Of a stretch of DNA of 64,000 nucleotides, positions 8,487 through 17,145 are shown in pieces; position 1 is the stretch's first letter, and each line of letters starts with the position of its first letter. The position numbers and the translations under genes are program-made. The notes beneath the pieces are model-generated. The model was given only the letters and a program-made list of their open reading frames with translations, was not told the origin of the DNA and ran no database searches. Source of the DNA: Pseudomonadales bacterium (lineage in GTDB: Bacteria > Pseudomonadota > Gammaproteobacteria > Pseudomonadales > Azotimanducaceae). Location: the NCBI GenBank assembly GCA_019634925.1, contig JAHCAL010000006.1, positions 124,001 to 188,000 on the forward strand, in the 5' to 3' direction.

Positions 8487-8894
8487 ATGAAGACCGACTC
8501 TTTGCGATGCTCCCTTCAACGTGTGTTGGCTCGATATCCTTTCATCGAAGCGGTTTATCTGTTTGGTTCGCATGCCAGCGGGCGCGCCGGGCCGGGCAGC
8601 GATGTAGACCTGGGTCTGGTGGGTTCGAAGGCTGACTTCGAGACTCACAAACTGAACATCCTCGCCGACCTGGTGGTCGAAGGAATCGATCGTGTGGATC
8701 TGGTATCGCTCGAGGGCGCTGACCCGATCATGCGTTTCGAGGCAGTGCATCCCAACTGCCTGATGTTTGCGCGGCCGGAGTTCGACCACGGCCAATATTT
8801 CTCGCGCGCTCTGCGCGAGTACTTCGATCTCGAACCGTACCTGCGCACTCAGCGCGAGGCCTACAGGCGGCGGGTGCTCGATGGTCAGGCCTGA
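8487..8894 (+). CDS. mntA: MNT-domain antitoxin nucleotidyltransferase (MntA)
   Basis: A 135-residue minimal nucleotidyltransferase with the polymerase-beta core YLFGSHASGRAGPGSDVDLGLV. It matches GSx10DxD exactly, with Gly27-Ser28 and the metal-binding Asp39 and Asp41. In characterised MNT/HEPN systems MntA adds AMP units to the Tyr of the partner HepT and so neutralises its RNase. Here it overlaps the HEPN gene by 14 bases, the expected antitoxin-then-toxin operon. The ATG at 8487 coincides with the predicted transcription start; a GTG at 8457 would add ten residues of poor family match. Confidence 0.88.
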   Translation: MKTDSLRCSLQRVLARYPFIEAVYLFGSHASGRAGPGSDVDLGLVGSKADFETHKLNILADLVVEGIDRVDLVSLEGADPIMRFEAVHPNCLMFARPEFDHGQYFSRALREYFDLEPYLRTQREAYRRRVLDGQA

Positions 8895-9294
8895 GGTGGT
8901 CAGACGCAGGGTCGCACGGCTTGGCGAGTACCTGACGCTACTCGAGCGCTATCGGCGCTACACGCTCGATGAGTTCCTCGCCGAACCGGAACGCTACGGC
9001 AGTGCCGAGCGTTTCCTGCAACTCGCCATCGAGGCGACCCTGGACATGGGGAGCCACATCATCGCCGACGAGAATCTTGGTTCGGTGGAGCGGAGCCGCG
9101 ACATACCCAGGCGATTTCGTGAACACGGAAAGATCAGTGATGCCCTGGAACAGCGTTGGATCCGCATGATCGGCTTTCGGAACATTCTCGTTCACGAGTA
9201 CCTTGAAGTGGATCGCGCCGTGGTCCATGACGTCCTCTGCAACGGGTTGCCGGATCTGGCCGAAATCAGACGTATGTTCGCGGAGTATCTTTAG
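8881..9294 (+). CDS. hepT: HEPN-domain toxin (HepT-like RNase)
   Basis: A 137-residue all-helical HEPN/DUF86-type protein. The C-terminal part has RNILVHEY, which is the Rx4HxY motif with catalytic Arg100 and His105, and Tyr107 as the expected AMPylation site. HepT toxins cleave RNA and are silenced when the cognate MntA modifies that Tyr. The ATG at 8881 lies inside the end of mntA, so the two are translated together. The pair is intact, with no missing catalytic residue that I can see. It sits next to the rhs island, so it may be part of the same accessory region. Confidence 0.88.
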   Translation: MVRPEVVRRRVARLGEYLTLLERYRRYTLDEFLAEPERYGSAERFLQLAIEATLDMGSHIIADENLGSVERSRDIPRRFREHGKISDALEQRWIRMIGFRNILVHEYLEVDRAVVHDVLCNGLPDLAEIRRMFAEYL

Positions 9295-9339
9295 CCCCGG
9301 AATGCACGTCAGCAGCGCGCGTAACCAGATGGGCACGAC

Positions 9340-9666
9340 TCACTCTGTCTGAAGCTCCCGACTCTCCGCGACGTCGGCCATCTCCCTTGCGAGCGCTACG
9401 TTCACCGCACCGTCAACCTGCGCCATGACCCGGTCGGCCTCTGCGGCCGGCAGGTTTTTCCGGATGGCGTCGCGCTCCGCGGCACAGGCGTCGAGGGTTG
9501 CGGTCCGTGCGTCGGTGAGCGCGCGCTCTTCCGAGCGGGCGTCCGTGACCTGCCGTGCGAGGCATTTGTCATAGGCGGCGACCGCCGCGAGTGTGTCCTC
9601 GGTCGGGCCGGCCGCGACGAGGCCGGGCAGCAGGCAGAGCGTGAGCGTGAACGTCAGCGTGCGCAT
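9340..9666 (-). CDS. Small exported helical protein of unknown function
   Basis: A 108-residue protein with a clear signal peptide (MRTLTFTLTLCLLPGLVAA, likely cleaved before Gly20). The mature part is about 88 residues, rich in Ala, Asp, Glu and Arg, with two Cys (CLARQ and DACAAER) that could form a periplasmic disulfide. It is predicted to be mostly alpha-helical. I do not recognise the family. It is divergent from the rhs gene and shares the inverted-repeat region at 9721-9739, so the two could be co-regulated, but no operon partner is visible. Confidence 0.6.
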   Translation of the reverse strand: MRTLTFTLTLCLLPGLVAAGPTEDTLAAVAAYDKCLARQVTDARSEERALTDARTATLDACAAERDAIRKNLPAAEADRVMAQVDGAVNVALAREMADVAESRELQTE

Positions 9667-9720
9667 GGGGCGTGGTCCCGGTCGTCATGACGGGATCGAG
9701 CATCGCCCAGGCCGGCCCGG

Positions 9721-9739
9721 TGCGTCAACGGTTGACGCA
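9721..9739. repeat. Perfect 9-1-9 inverted repeat, possible operator
   Basis: TGCGTCAAC and GTTGACGCA are exact reverse complements separated by one G. The right arm contains TTGACG, a good -35 hexamer for the rhs gene. By symmetry the left arm contains the same hexamer on the minus strand. This is the size and symmetry of a dimeric-repressor operator lying over a promoter, though it could also fold as a hairpin. Confidence 0.6.
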
Positions 9740-9763
9740 CCCCCCCCCCTGAACAGTTAGTGT
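9732..9763 (+). promoter_or_regulatory. Candidate rhs promoter with C10 tract in the spacer
   Basis: The -35 candidate TTGACG is at 9732-9737, followed by a run of ten C at 9740-9749. The -10 candidate TAGTGT is at 9758-9763 and matches the first, second and last positions of TATAAT. The spacer is 20 bases as sequenced, three longer than ideal, so loss of C residues by slippage would move the boxes to optimal spacing. Such homopolymer spacers are known phase-variable switches in other genera. The promoter assignment itself is inference. Confidence 0.4.
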
Positions 9764-9791
9764 TTCTGCGGGGAGTGGGGGAGACGATTCG

Positions 9792-12700
9792 ATGGTCCGG
9801 TCGATTGTCAGGGGCTGTGCCTGTCTGCTGCTTTGTGCGTGGAGCGTTGCGACCCACGCGAGTCTGTCCGTCAACCCGTCACCGAGCCAGGGCAGCCATA
9901 CGGTGTCGTGGACCTACGGCGCACCGCCAGCAGGCGGGTACTTCCAGCTGATGGAGGGTTTCAACGGCGGGGCGGCGGCCGCCATCTGGACCGGCACCGC
10001 CGCCTCGCACGCGGTGACCGGGCGCGCAGCGGGCACCTATGTCTACACGCTGAACGTCTGCCAGGTCTATCCGTACGTCGGCCTGCTGTGCATACCCTGG
10101 TTCGACCAGAGCGGAGTGCCGCACCAGGCCACGGTCCAGGTCAGCAACGCCCCGCCGGTACCGGGTCCGATCCAGGGCCCGGACACCAGCAGCAGCGGCG
10201 GGTACACGCTGACCTGGGGCGCGTCGGCGGGTGCGACCAGCTACGAGCTCCAGCAGCAGGTGAACGGCGGCAGTTTTGCGACCGTACAGAACACGTCGGC
10301 CACCACGCGCATGTTCTCCGGCCAGTCCGACGGAACCTACGGCTACCGGGTGCGGGCCTGCCTGCAGAGCGCGTGCTCGGCGTGGACCGCGACCAAGACC
10401 GTGCAGGTGCAGAACCCACCCGGCGTGCCCGGGCCGATCAGCGGACCCAGCACCAGTTCGAGCGGTACCTACGGGATCACCTGGACGGCGTCGAGCGGCA
10501 CCGTGACCAGCTACCGGCTGGAAGAGCGCGTGAGCGGCGGCGCGTTCGCGCAGATCCAGAACAGCACCGCGCTGTCGAAGAGTTTCGTCGGCAAGATCAA
10601 CAACACCTACGAGTATCGCGTGCGCGCCTGCAACGCGTACGGCTGCAGCGCGTACACGGGGATCAAGAGCGTGCAGGTGACCGGCAACCCGGGTAGCCCC
10701 GACCTGCCGGCCACACCACCCGCGGCGGAAGTGCCGACCGCCCCGCCGGCATCCGCGCAGTCGGACGCGGTGGGTGTGGTGGCCGGCACGTTCCGGGTGG
10801 ACGAGTCGGGTGCGGCGACCTACTCGATCCCGATCCCGACCCTGCCGGGTAGCGGCGGAGTGGCACCGGTGGTCTCGCTCGATTATTCGAGCCAGGCCGG
10901 CAACGGCATCGCCGGGGTGGGCTGGCGATTGTCGGGGCCGTCCGCGATCACCCGCTGCCGGCAGACCCGGGAGACCGACAACGCGGTGAACCGCGGCATC
11001 AACTTCGACGCGAACGACCGGTTCTGCCTCGACGGCCAGCGCCTGATGCAGACCTCGGCGGGCAGCTACGGCGGCAACGGCGTCGAGTACCGCACCGAGA
11101 TCGACCAGGTGGCGAAGATCGTCTCCTACGGCAGCCAGGGCAGCGGACCGCAGTATTTTCGGGTCTGGCGCAAGGACGGCTCGGTCTCCGACTACGGCAC
11201 GACGGCCGACTCGCGCATCGAGGCGTTTGGGGCGAACTCGTCGGTGTACGTGTGGGCGCAAAGCCGGTTTGCCGACACGGCCGACAACTATTTTACGTTC
11301 CACTACACCGAGGACACCGCGAGCGGACTCGAGTACGTGCTCGACCGGATCGCGTATACCGGCAACGGCACCGGCATCGCGCCGAACGCGGAACTGCGCT
11401 TCGTCTACGACACCGTGCGCCCGGACCGGACCCGCGGGTTCTTTGCGGGGGTGGCGCTAAAACAGACCCGGCGGCTGACCGCGATCGGAAGCTTCCTCGG
11501 CTCGACCGAGATCGAACGCCACGAGCTCACCTACGAGGCCGCCCCGGTGAGCAACGTAAGCCGCCTGACCGCGGTGACTCGGTGCAGCGCGGGCGTGTGC
11601 CTGCAACCCACCACGTTCGACTGGCAGAACGCCGGCGGCGGGTTCGCGAGCACGGTGACCGAGAACTACTACACGCGCTACTTCCGGGGTGCCAAGCCCG
11701 CGGACGTGGACGGCGACGGCGACGCCGACATGGTGTGGCTGCGGCTCAACAACAACGGCGAGCCAAAAATCGAGATCATGCGCTCGCAGAATGGGCAACT
11801 GGTCCCGCAGGGCCAGGTGCTCGGCGCGAACTCGTCGGAAGCGGCGTCCTGGCAGATCCTCGACTACAACAACGACGGCCGCCACGACCTGCTGCTCGCG
11901 GAGGGCAACTACTGGCAGGTGCGGCTCGGCACGGTGGACGGCTCGGGCAACCCGACGTTCGGGTCGCCGATCAACACCCTGATCCCGCCGGACGGTTTCA
12001 ACCGCGCGGCCGTGGCGGATTTTGACGGCAACGGGCTCGCGGACTTCCTCTACACCCAGGCCGGCAGCCTGCGCCTGCGGCCGCTCCTGAAGAGCGGCTC
12101 GACCTATGCGTTCGGGCCGGTGCAGTCGTTCACGCTCGGCTGCGCGCCGTTCGAGTGCGACGGGTATTTCCCGCCCACGGTGATGGCCAACGACATCCGC
12201 CCGGTGGTGGCCGATTTCAACGGCGACGGTGTCGCCGACCTTTTGCTGCGGGTCTCGGTGACGTCGTGGTGCGAGCCCGAGTTCGGCGGGTGCCCGCCGC
12301 CGGTGACGCAATGGCGCATCTACGTCGGCAACCCGGGCACGACGAGCTTCGACTACTTCGACAGTGTGGCGATCGACACCGTCACCAACGAGCCGCGCTA
12401 CGTGCTCGGCGACCTCAACGGCGACGGCCTGACCGACATCGCCTATGCCGAAGGCACCGGCAACGTCTGGAAGTACCGGCTGAGCACGGGCGTCGCGCTC
12501 GGCGCGGCCACCACCATCGTCACGCTGGCGAGCACCACCGAACGCACCGCTATCGTGGACGTCAACGGCGATGGCCGGCAGGATTTTCTGTACACGTCGG
12601 GCGGCACCTGGTTCGCGCGCTACGCGACCGAGACCGGGCTCTCGGGCACCGCCACCAACACCGGTCTGCCGTCCAAAGTCGGCAGCCACGCGCAGAGCGG

Positions 12701-15700
12701 CTGGGTCGGGTATTTCCAGGATCTGAACGGCGACGGCCGGGCCGACTACGTGCGGTATTTTCTCGGCGACAACACGAGCCTCACGTATACCTACGTGCGG
12801 CTCGGCAAGGACCCGTTCGTCGCCGCCAACGTGGTGAGCGCGATCACCAGCGGCTACGGTGCGCGCACCGAGATCGAGTACCAGGCGTTCACCGACCCGG
12901 CGCGGGCGTCGAACTACTACACCAAGTCCACCGACGGCCGGCTCGCGACCTGGGGCAAGGGCACGCCCGTGATCGACCTGCACGCACCGATCTATGCGGT
13001 CAAGCGCGTGCAGTCGAGCGCGCCTGCCGCGGGTGGGTATCCGGGCCAGGTGGATACCCAGGCCATGAGCGCGATCGGCTACCGGTACGGCGGCGCCAAG
13101 CTGCAGGGCGGTGGGCGCGGGTTCCTCGGCTTTGCGTCGCTCACCACGGTGGACGAACAGACCGGCATCCAGACCACCACCACCTACCGGCAGGATTTTC
13201 CCTACGTGGGCTCACCGGCCAGCACCACCGTGCGCACGGCGGGCGGGCAGGTGCTCTCCAGCGCGCAGAACACCTGGGCGGACCGGACCAGCGGCAACGG
13301 GCCGTTCCGGCAGCCGTATCTGGCGCAGTCGGTCGAACACAGCTGCGATCTCGCCACCGCCGGGGCGACCTGTACCGCGGCGAACGCGCTCACCAGTGTC
13401 ACGACCACCACCACGGTCGACACCTATCTGAACGCGCTGACGGTCAACGTCAGCACCAGCGGCGGCGGGCTCACGGCGAGCAAGAACACCACCAACACCT
13501 ATACCGACGACGTGGCGAACTGGAAGCTCGGCCGGCTGACCGCCACCACGGTGGAGCACACGCGCACGGGGCAGCCGAGCGTCACCCGCACGGCGCACTT
13601 CCGATACGCCGAGACCACCGGACTGCTCGATCGGGAGATCACCGAACCGAACGGCCCGGCGGCCGAACGGCTCACCACCACCTATGCGCTCGACGGGTTC
13701 GGCAACCGGCGCATGGCCACCGTCAACGGCTGGGACGGCACCGGGACGGTGAACCGGACCACCACGCTCACCTTCGACGCCCGCGGGCGCTACGTCCTGG
13801 AGCGCCACAACGCGTTCAACCAGCTCGCCGAGGTGGCGAGCAACCATAACGCCCGCGGCCAGCCGCTCCAGGTCACCGACATCGCCAGCAAGTCGACGTA
13901 TTTTTCCTACGGCGCGTTCGGCCAGGAGTATTTTCGCTATGACCCGACCGGCGCCTGGGTGGAGACCCGACAGGCGCTGTGCAGCCAGGTGGGCGGCTGC
14001 CCGCCGGGCGCGCATTACCGCAGCCGCACCACGGTAGCCGGCGGCGGGCAGAGCGATGTGTATTTCGACGTACTGGGCCGCGAGGTGCGGACCGCGACGA
14101 TCGGGTTCGACGGCCGCGAGATCTACGTCGACACCGAGTACGACCCGAGCGGGCGCGTGGCGCGGAAGTCCGAACCGTATTTTGCGAACGAAGCGAGCTA
14201 CTGGACCGAGTTTGCCTACGACGTGCTCGGCCGGGTGATCTCGGTCCGTCACCCCGACTATCCCGCCACCGGCAACGAGACCACCAGCAGCTACGCGGGC
14301 CTGGTCACCACGCTGATCAACGGCAAGCTGCAGCAGAAGGTCGAGACGCGCAACGCGCTCGGCGAGCTGGTGCAGGTGACCGACGCGCTCGGCAACGGCG
14401 TCACCTATACCTACGACGCCACCGGGAACCTCAAAACCTCGCTGCAGACGGCGAGCGACACGGCGACCACGGCGCTGACCACGCTGACCCACGACCGGCT
14501 CGGCCGCAAGACCGCGATGACCGACGCCAACATGGGCACGTGGGGCTACGTCTACAACGCATTTGGCGAACTGATCCAGCAGAACACCGGGATCAGCGGC
14601 AAGTACACCACGGTCGCCTACGACCTGCTCGGCCGGATGACCACGCGCATCGACTGGACCGGCGGGGGCGCGGGGTACACGGGCGGCACCCAGGAGGCGA
14701 ACGCGGGCTGGATCTACGATGCCTGCCCGAACGGCCTCGGCCAGCTGTGCCAGGAGGATACGATCCCGGGCGGTCCGCCGAACCCGGCGAGCCTGGTGCG
14801 CGTGTACGGCTACGGTCCATACGGCCGCCCGACCAGCGTGACCACCACCATCGCCGGGTCGGTGTACACGGCCGCGACCACCTACGACCAGCACGGTCGT
14901 GTGTTCCAGGCGTTCGACGGGGCGGAGACGCACTCGGGGCTCCAGTACCAGTACGGGCCCTACGGCCACCGGGAAGCGGCGATCGAGAGCCGCGGCAGCG
15001 CGAGCGTGACGGTCGAGCGCTACCGGATCACCGGCCTCGACGCCCGCGGCCAGGTGACCGGCATGCTGAAGGGTGGGATCGAGGTGAACCGCGCCTACGC
15101 GGCGGATACTGGGCGCCTGGACACCCTGTACGCGCGCAACGCGGGCTACGTGACCCTGCAGGATTTTGCGTTCACGTTCGACGTGCTCGGCAACCTGACG
15201 GAGAAAAACGACCTGCGCCGCAGCCTCGGGGAGTCGTACAGCTACGACGCCCTGAACCGCCTGACCGCGGTCGGCGGCTCGGCGAGCCTGACCGTGACCT
15301 ACAACGGGCTCGGCAACATCACCAGCAAGTCGAACGTGGGCAGCTACGGCTACCAGACCGGCGGCACGCGCCCGCACGCGGTGACCTCGGCCGGCGGGGT
15401 GAACTACACCTACGATGCCAACGGCAACCAGGTAAGCGGCACCAACGGCCGCTCGGTGAGCTACGCGGTGCACAACAAGCCGGTGTCGATGAGCCGGAGC
15501 GGCGCCACGGTTACCGTCGATTACGGCCCGAACCGCGAGCGGTTCCGGCGCATCGACGTGCAGGGCGGGTCGACCACCACCACGCACTACGTGGGCAGCA
15601 TCGAGAAGGTGTGGCGCCCCGGCGGGGTGATCCAGGTCAAGCGGTACCTGGACGGCGAGCTGATCGAGACGATCGAAGGCAGCACGCGCACGGTCGAGTA

Positions 15701-17138
15701 TCTGCTGACCGATCACCTGGGCTCGGTGGACGTGGTGGTGAACGCGGCCGGCAGCATCGTGCAGTCGATGGCGTTCGATCCGTTCGGGCGGCGCCGGAGC
15801 CCGACCAACTACGCGGCGCTCGCCGACAGCACGATCTGGAGCTTCGACACCACCCGCACCACGCGCGGCTACACGGGCCACGAGCAGCTCGACCCGGTCG
15901 GCCTCGTGCACATGAACGGCCGGGTCTACGACCCGACCCTCGGGCGGTTCCTGTCGCCGGATCCGTTCGTGCAGGATCCCTCGAATACCCAGAGCCTCAA
16001 CCGCTACACGTACGTGTTCAACAATCCGTTGAGCTATACGGATCCGAGTGGGTATTTCAGTCTAAAGGAAGCGTTCGGAATCGCTGTAGGTATTGCTGCA
16101 ACATGGTGGACTGGGGGGCTTGCTGCAGGCTGGGGTTGGGGGTTCGTTGCGAGTGGTGCCTTCGGAGGCGCGTCGGGCGCGTTCGCCTCGACGGTGGCAA
16201 TGGGCGGAAGCATCAAGGCCGCCTTCACCAGCGCAGGCTATGGTGCGATCAGTGGGGCGATGTTTGGGGCGCTGGGCGGAAAATTCGGAGGGGTAATTGA
16301 CTTCAAGAGCGTCGTCTCCTACGGAATCGCTGGTGGGATGAGTAGCATCATTCAGGGCGGGAGTTTTGGCCCCGGATTTGTGACAGCAGGCTTATCCGCT
16401 CCGCTGTCAGCCGTGCTGACAGGTATGTTGGATGGATGGTTTGCAGATCCTGAAGTATTCGCCAGTGTCATAGCGGCGGGAACGCTGTCGGAAGCGACCG
16501 GAGGCAACTTCGTGAATGGAGCGTACACCGTGGCGCTTTCCGGGCTGTTTGCTCGATATCAAGGATTCGTTGAGCCGAGTGACAGGGAGAATCTGCAAGT
16601 TGCTGGCTGCGCGTACAGCGACGCGTCTTCGTGCGGGGCGCTAAAGCGTGTAGCGTTTGGTACGAGCGAGAGCGGAATCAAGTGGAGCGCTTACCAGGCC
16701 GACGGAGGTGGGGTTGTCAGGGTAGGATTCGCGGGAACCAATGGCCTGAGCGATCTGGATGACAATGTCCGGAACGCCGCTGGATTGCGCTCAACCCAAT
16801 ACCGAGAGGCGCGGCAGATTGCTCAGGCTCTAGCCGCTGAACGTGGGGGTAACATAGTTTTTGTCGGGCACTCCCTTGGCGGGGGACTGGCTGCAGCAGC
16901 CTCTGCTGCCACGGGCCTGCCTGCCGTGACCTTCCAAGCGGCAAGCACGAGTTCGGCTGCGTTCACGGGCGGTGACCCGGGCCTGATCCGTGCCTACTAT
17001 ACTCGCAGCGACATCTTGAGCATCGGCCAGGACGTTATCCCAGGCATCGGGAGCGCGCGGGGCCAGCGTGTGATGCTTGGACCGCACGGATGGCATGGAA
17101 TCAAGGCCATTTGTTCGGCTATGCGGCCCCAGTGTTAG
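9792..17138 (+). CDS. Giant SpvB/VCBS/Rhs polymorphic toxin with lipase-like C-terminal tip
   Basis: A 2448-residue secreted protein starting after a good ribosome site (GGGGGAG, 8 bases before ATG). Domains in order are a signal peptide (1-23); three fibronectin-III-like modules to about 300; an SpvB-type domain (about 325-560); seven Asp-rich VCBS/FG-GAP-type repeats of the form DxNGDGxxD (about 635-1000); YD/Rhs repeats (about 1290-1960); and an Rhs core ending DPSGY near 2085. The unique tip (about 2088-2448) begins with a Gly/Ala-rich hydrophobic stretch. It then shows VGHSLGGGLAAAAS, a class-3 lipase nucleophile elbow with Ser near 2361, and a possible late His in HGWHG. The tip is visibly lower in GC than the body, the usual mark of an exchanged toxin cassette. 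A phospholipase or lipase effector is the best reading. Confidence 0.88.
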   Translation: MVRSIVRGCACLLLCAWSVATHASLSVNPSPSQGSHTVSWTYGAPPAGGYFQLMEGFNGGAAAAIWTGTAASHAVTGRAAGTYVYTLNVCQVYPYVGLLCIPWFDQSGVPHQATVQVSNAPPVPGPIQGPDTSSSGGYTLTWGASAGATSYELQQQVNGGSFATVQNTSATTRMFSGQSDGTYGYRVRACLQSACSAWTATKTVQVQNPPGVPGPISGPSTSSSGTYGITWTASSGTVTSYRLEERVSGGAFAQIQNSTALSKSFVGKINNTYEYRVRACNAYGCSAYTGIKSVQVTGNPGSPDLPATPPAAEVPTAPPASAQSDAVGVVAGTFRVDESGAATYSIPIPTLPGSGGVAPVVSLDYSSQAGNGIAGVGWRLSGPSAITRCRQTRETDNAVNRGINFDANDRFCLDGQRLMQTSAGSYGGNGVEYRTEIDQVAKIVSYGSQGSGPQYFRVWRKDGSVSDYGTTADSRIEAFGANSSVYVWAQSRFADTADNYFTFHYTEDTASGLEYVLDRIAYTGNGTGIAPNAELRFVYDTVRPDRTRGFFAGVALKQTRRLTAIGSFLGSTEIERHELTYEAAPVSNVSRLTAVTRCSAGVCLQPTTFDWQNAGGGFASTVTENYYTRYFRGAKPADVDGDGDADMVWLRLNNNGEPKIEIMRSQNGQLVPQGQVLGANSSEAASWQILDYNNDGRHDLLLAEGNYWQVRLGTVDGSGNPTFGSPINTLIPPDGFNRAAVADFDGNGLADFLYTQAGSLRLRPLLKSGSTYAFGPVQSFTLGCAPFECDGYFPPTVMANDIRPVVADFNGDGVADLLLRVSVTSWCEPEFGGCPPPVTQWRIYVGNPGTTSFDYFDSVAIDTVTNEPRYVLGDLNGDGLTDIAYAEGTGNVWKYRLSTGVALGAATTIVTLASTTERTAIVDVNGDGRQDFLYTSGGTWFARYATETGLSGTATNTGLPSKVGSHAQSGWVGYFQDLNGDGRADYVRYFLGDNTSLTYTYVRLGKDPFVAANVVSAITSGYGARTEIEYQAFTDPARASNYYTKSTDGRLATWGKGTPVIDLHAPIYAVKRVQSSAPAAGGYPGQVDTQAMSAIGYRYGGAKLQGGGRGFLGFASLTTVDEQTGIQTTTTYRQDFPYVGSPASTTVRTAGGQVLSSAQNTWADRTSGNGPFRQPYLAQSVEHSCDLATAGATCTAANALTSVTTTTTVDTYLNALTVNVSTSGGGLTASKNTTNTYTDDVANWKLGRLTATTVEHTRTGQPSVTRTAHFRYAETTGLLDREITEPNGPAAERLTTTYALDGFGNRRMATVNGWDGTGTVNRTTTLTFDARGRYVLERHNAFNQLAEVASNHNARGQPLQVTDIASKSTYFSYGAFGQEYFRYDPTGAWVETRQALCSQVGGCPPGAHYRSRTTVAGGGQSDVYFDVLGREVRTATIGFDGREIYVDTEYDPSGRVARKSEPYFANEASYWTEFAYDVLGRVISVRHPDYPATGNETTSSYAGLVTTLINGKLQQKVETRNALGELVQVTDALGNGVTYTYDATGNLKTSLQTASDTATTALTTLTHDRLGRKTAMTDANMGTWGYVYNAFGELIQQNTGISGKYTTVAYDLLGRMTTRIDWTGGGAGYTGGTQEANAGWIYDACPNGLGQLCQEDTIPGGPPNPASLVRVYGYGPYGRPTSVTTTIAGSVYTAATTYDQHGRVFQAFDGAETHSGLQYQYGPYGHREAAIESRGSASVTVERYRITGLDARGQVTGMLKGGIEVNRAYAADTGRLDTLYARNAGYVTLQDFAFTFDVLGNLTEKNDLRRSLGESYSYDALNRLTAVGGSASLTVTYNGLGNITSKSNVGSYGYQTGGTRPHAVTSAGGVNYTYDANGNQVSGTNGRSVSYAVHNKPVSMSRSGATVTVDYGPNRERFRRIDVQGGSTTTTHYVGSIEKVWRPGGVIQVKRYLDGELIETIEGSTRTVEYLLTDHLGSVDVVVNAAGSIVQSMAFDPFGRRRSPTNYAALADSTIWSFDTTRTTRGYTGHEQLDPVGLVHMNGRVYDPTLGRFLSPDPFVQDPSNTQSLNRYTYVFNNPLSYTDPSGYFSLKEAFGIAVGIAATWWTGGLAAGWGWGFVASGAFGGASGAFASTVAMGGSIKAAFTSAGYGAISGAMFGALGGKFGGVIDFKSVVSYGIAGGMSSIIQGGSFGPGFVTAGLSAPLSAVLTGMLDGWFADPEVFASVIAAGTLSEATGGNFVNGAYTVALSGLFARYQGFVEPSDRENLQVAGCAYSDASSCGALKRVAFGTSESGIKWSAYQADGGGVVRVGFAGTNGLSDLDDNVRNAAGLRSTQYREARQIAQALAAERGGNIVFVGHSLGGGLAAAASAATGLPAVTFQAASTSSAAFTGGDPGLIRAYYTRSDILSIGQDVIPGIGSARGQRVMLGPHGWHGIKAICSAMRPQC
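14874..15023 (+). repeat. Parent copy of a 150-bp rhs segment duplicated at 18071-18220
   Basis: This stretch of the YD-repeat region is repeated without gaps 3197 bases downstream, with eight mismatches by my count. Here it lies within the intact rhs frame. Confidence 0.85.
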
Positions 17139-17145
17139 CAGGTGG

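Noticed and set aside
8457..8894. Longer MntA from GTG 8457
   Set aside because: Adds ten residues without family match and starts upstream of the likely transcription start at 8487.
13212..15911. 899-codon open frame antisense to rhs
   Set aside because: Shadow of the Rhs repeat region; no motif, and the plus-strand frame is clearly the real protein.
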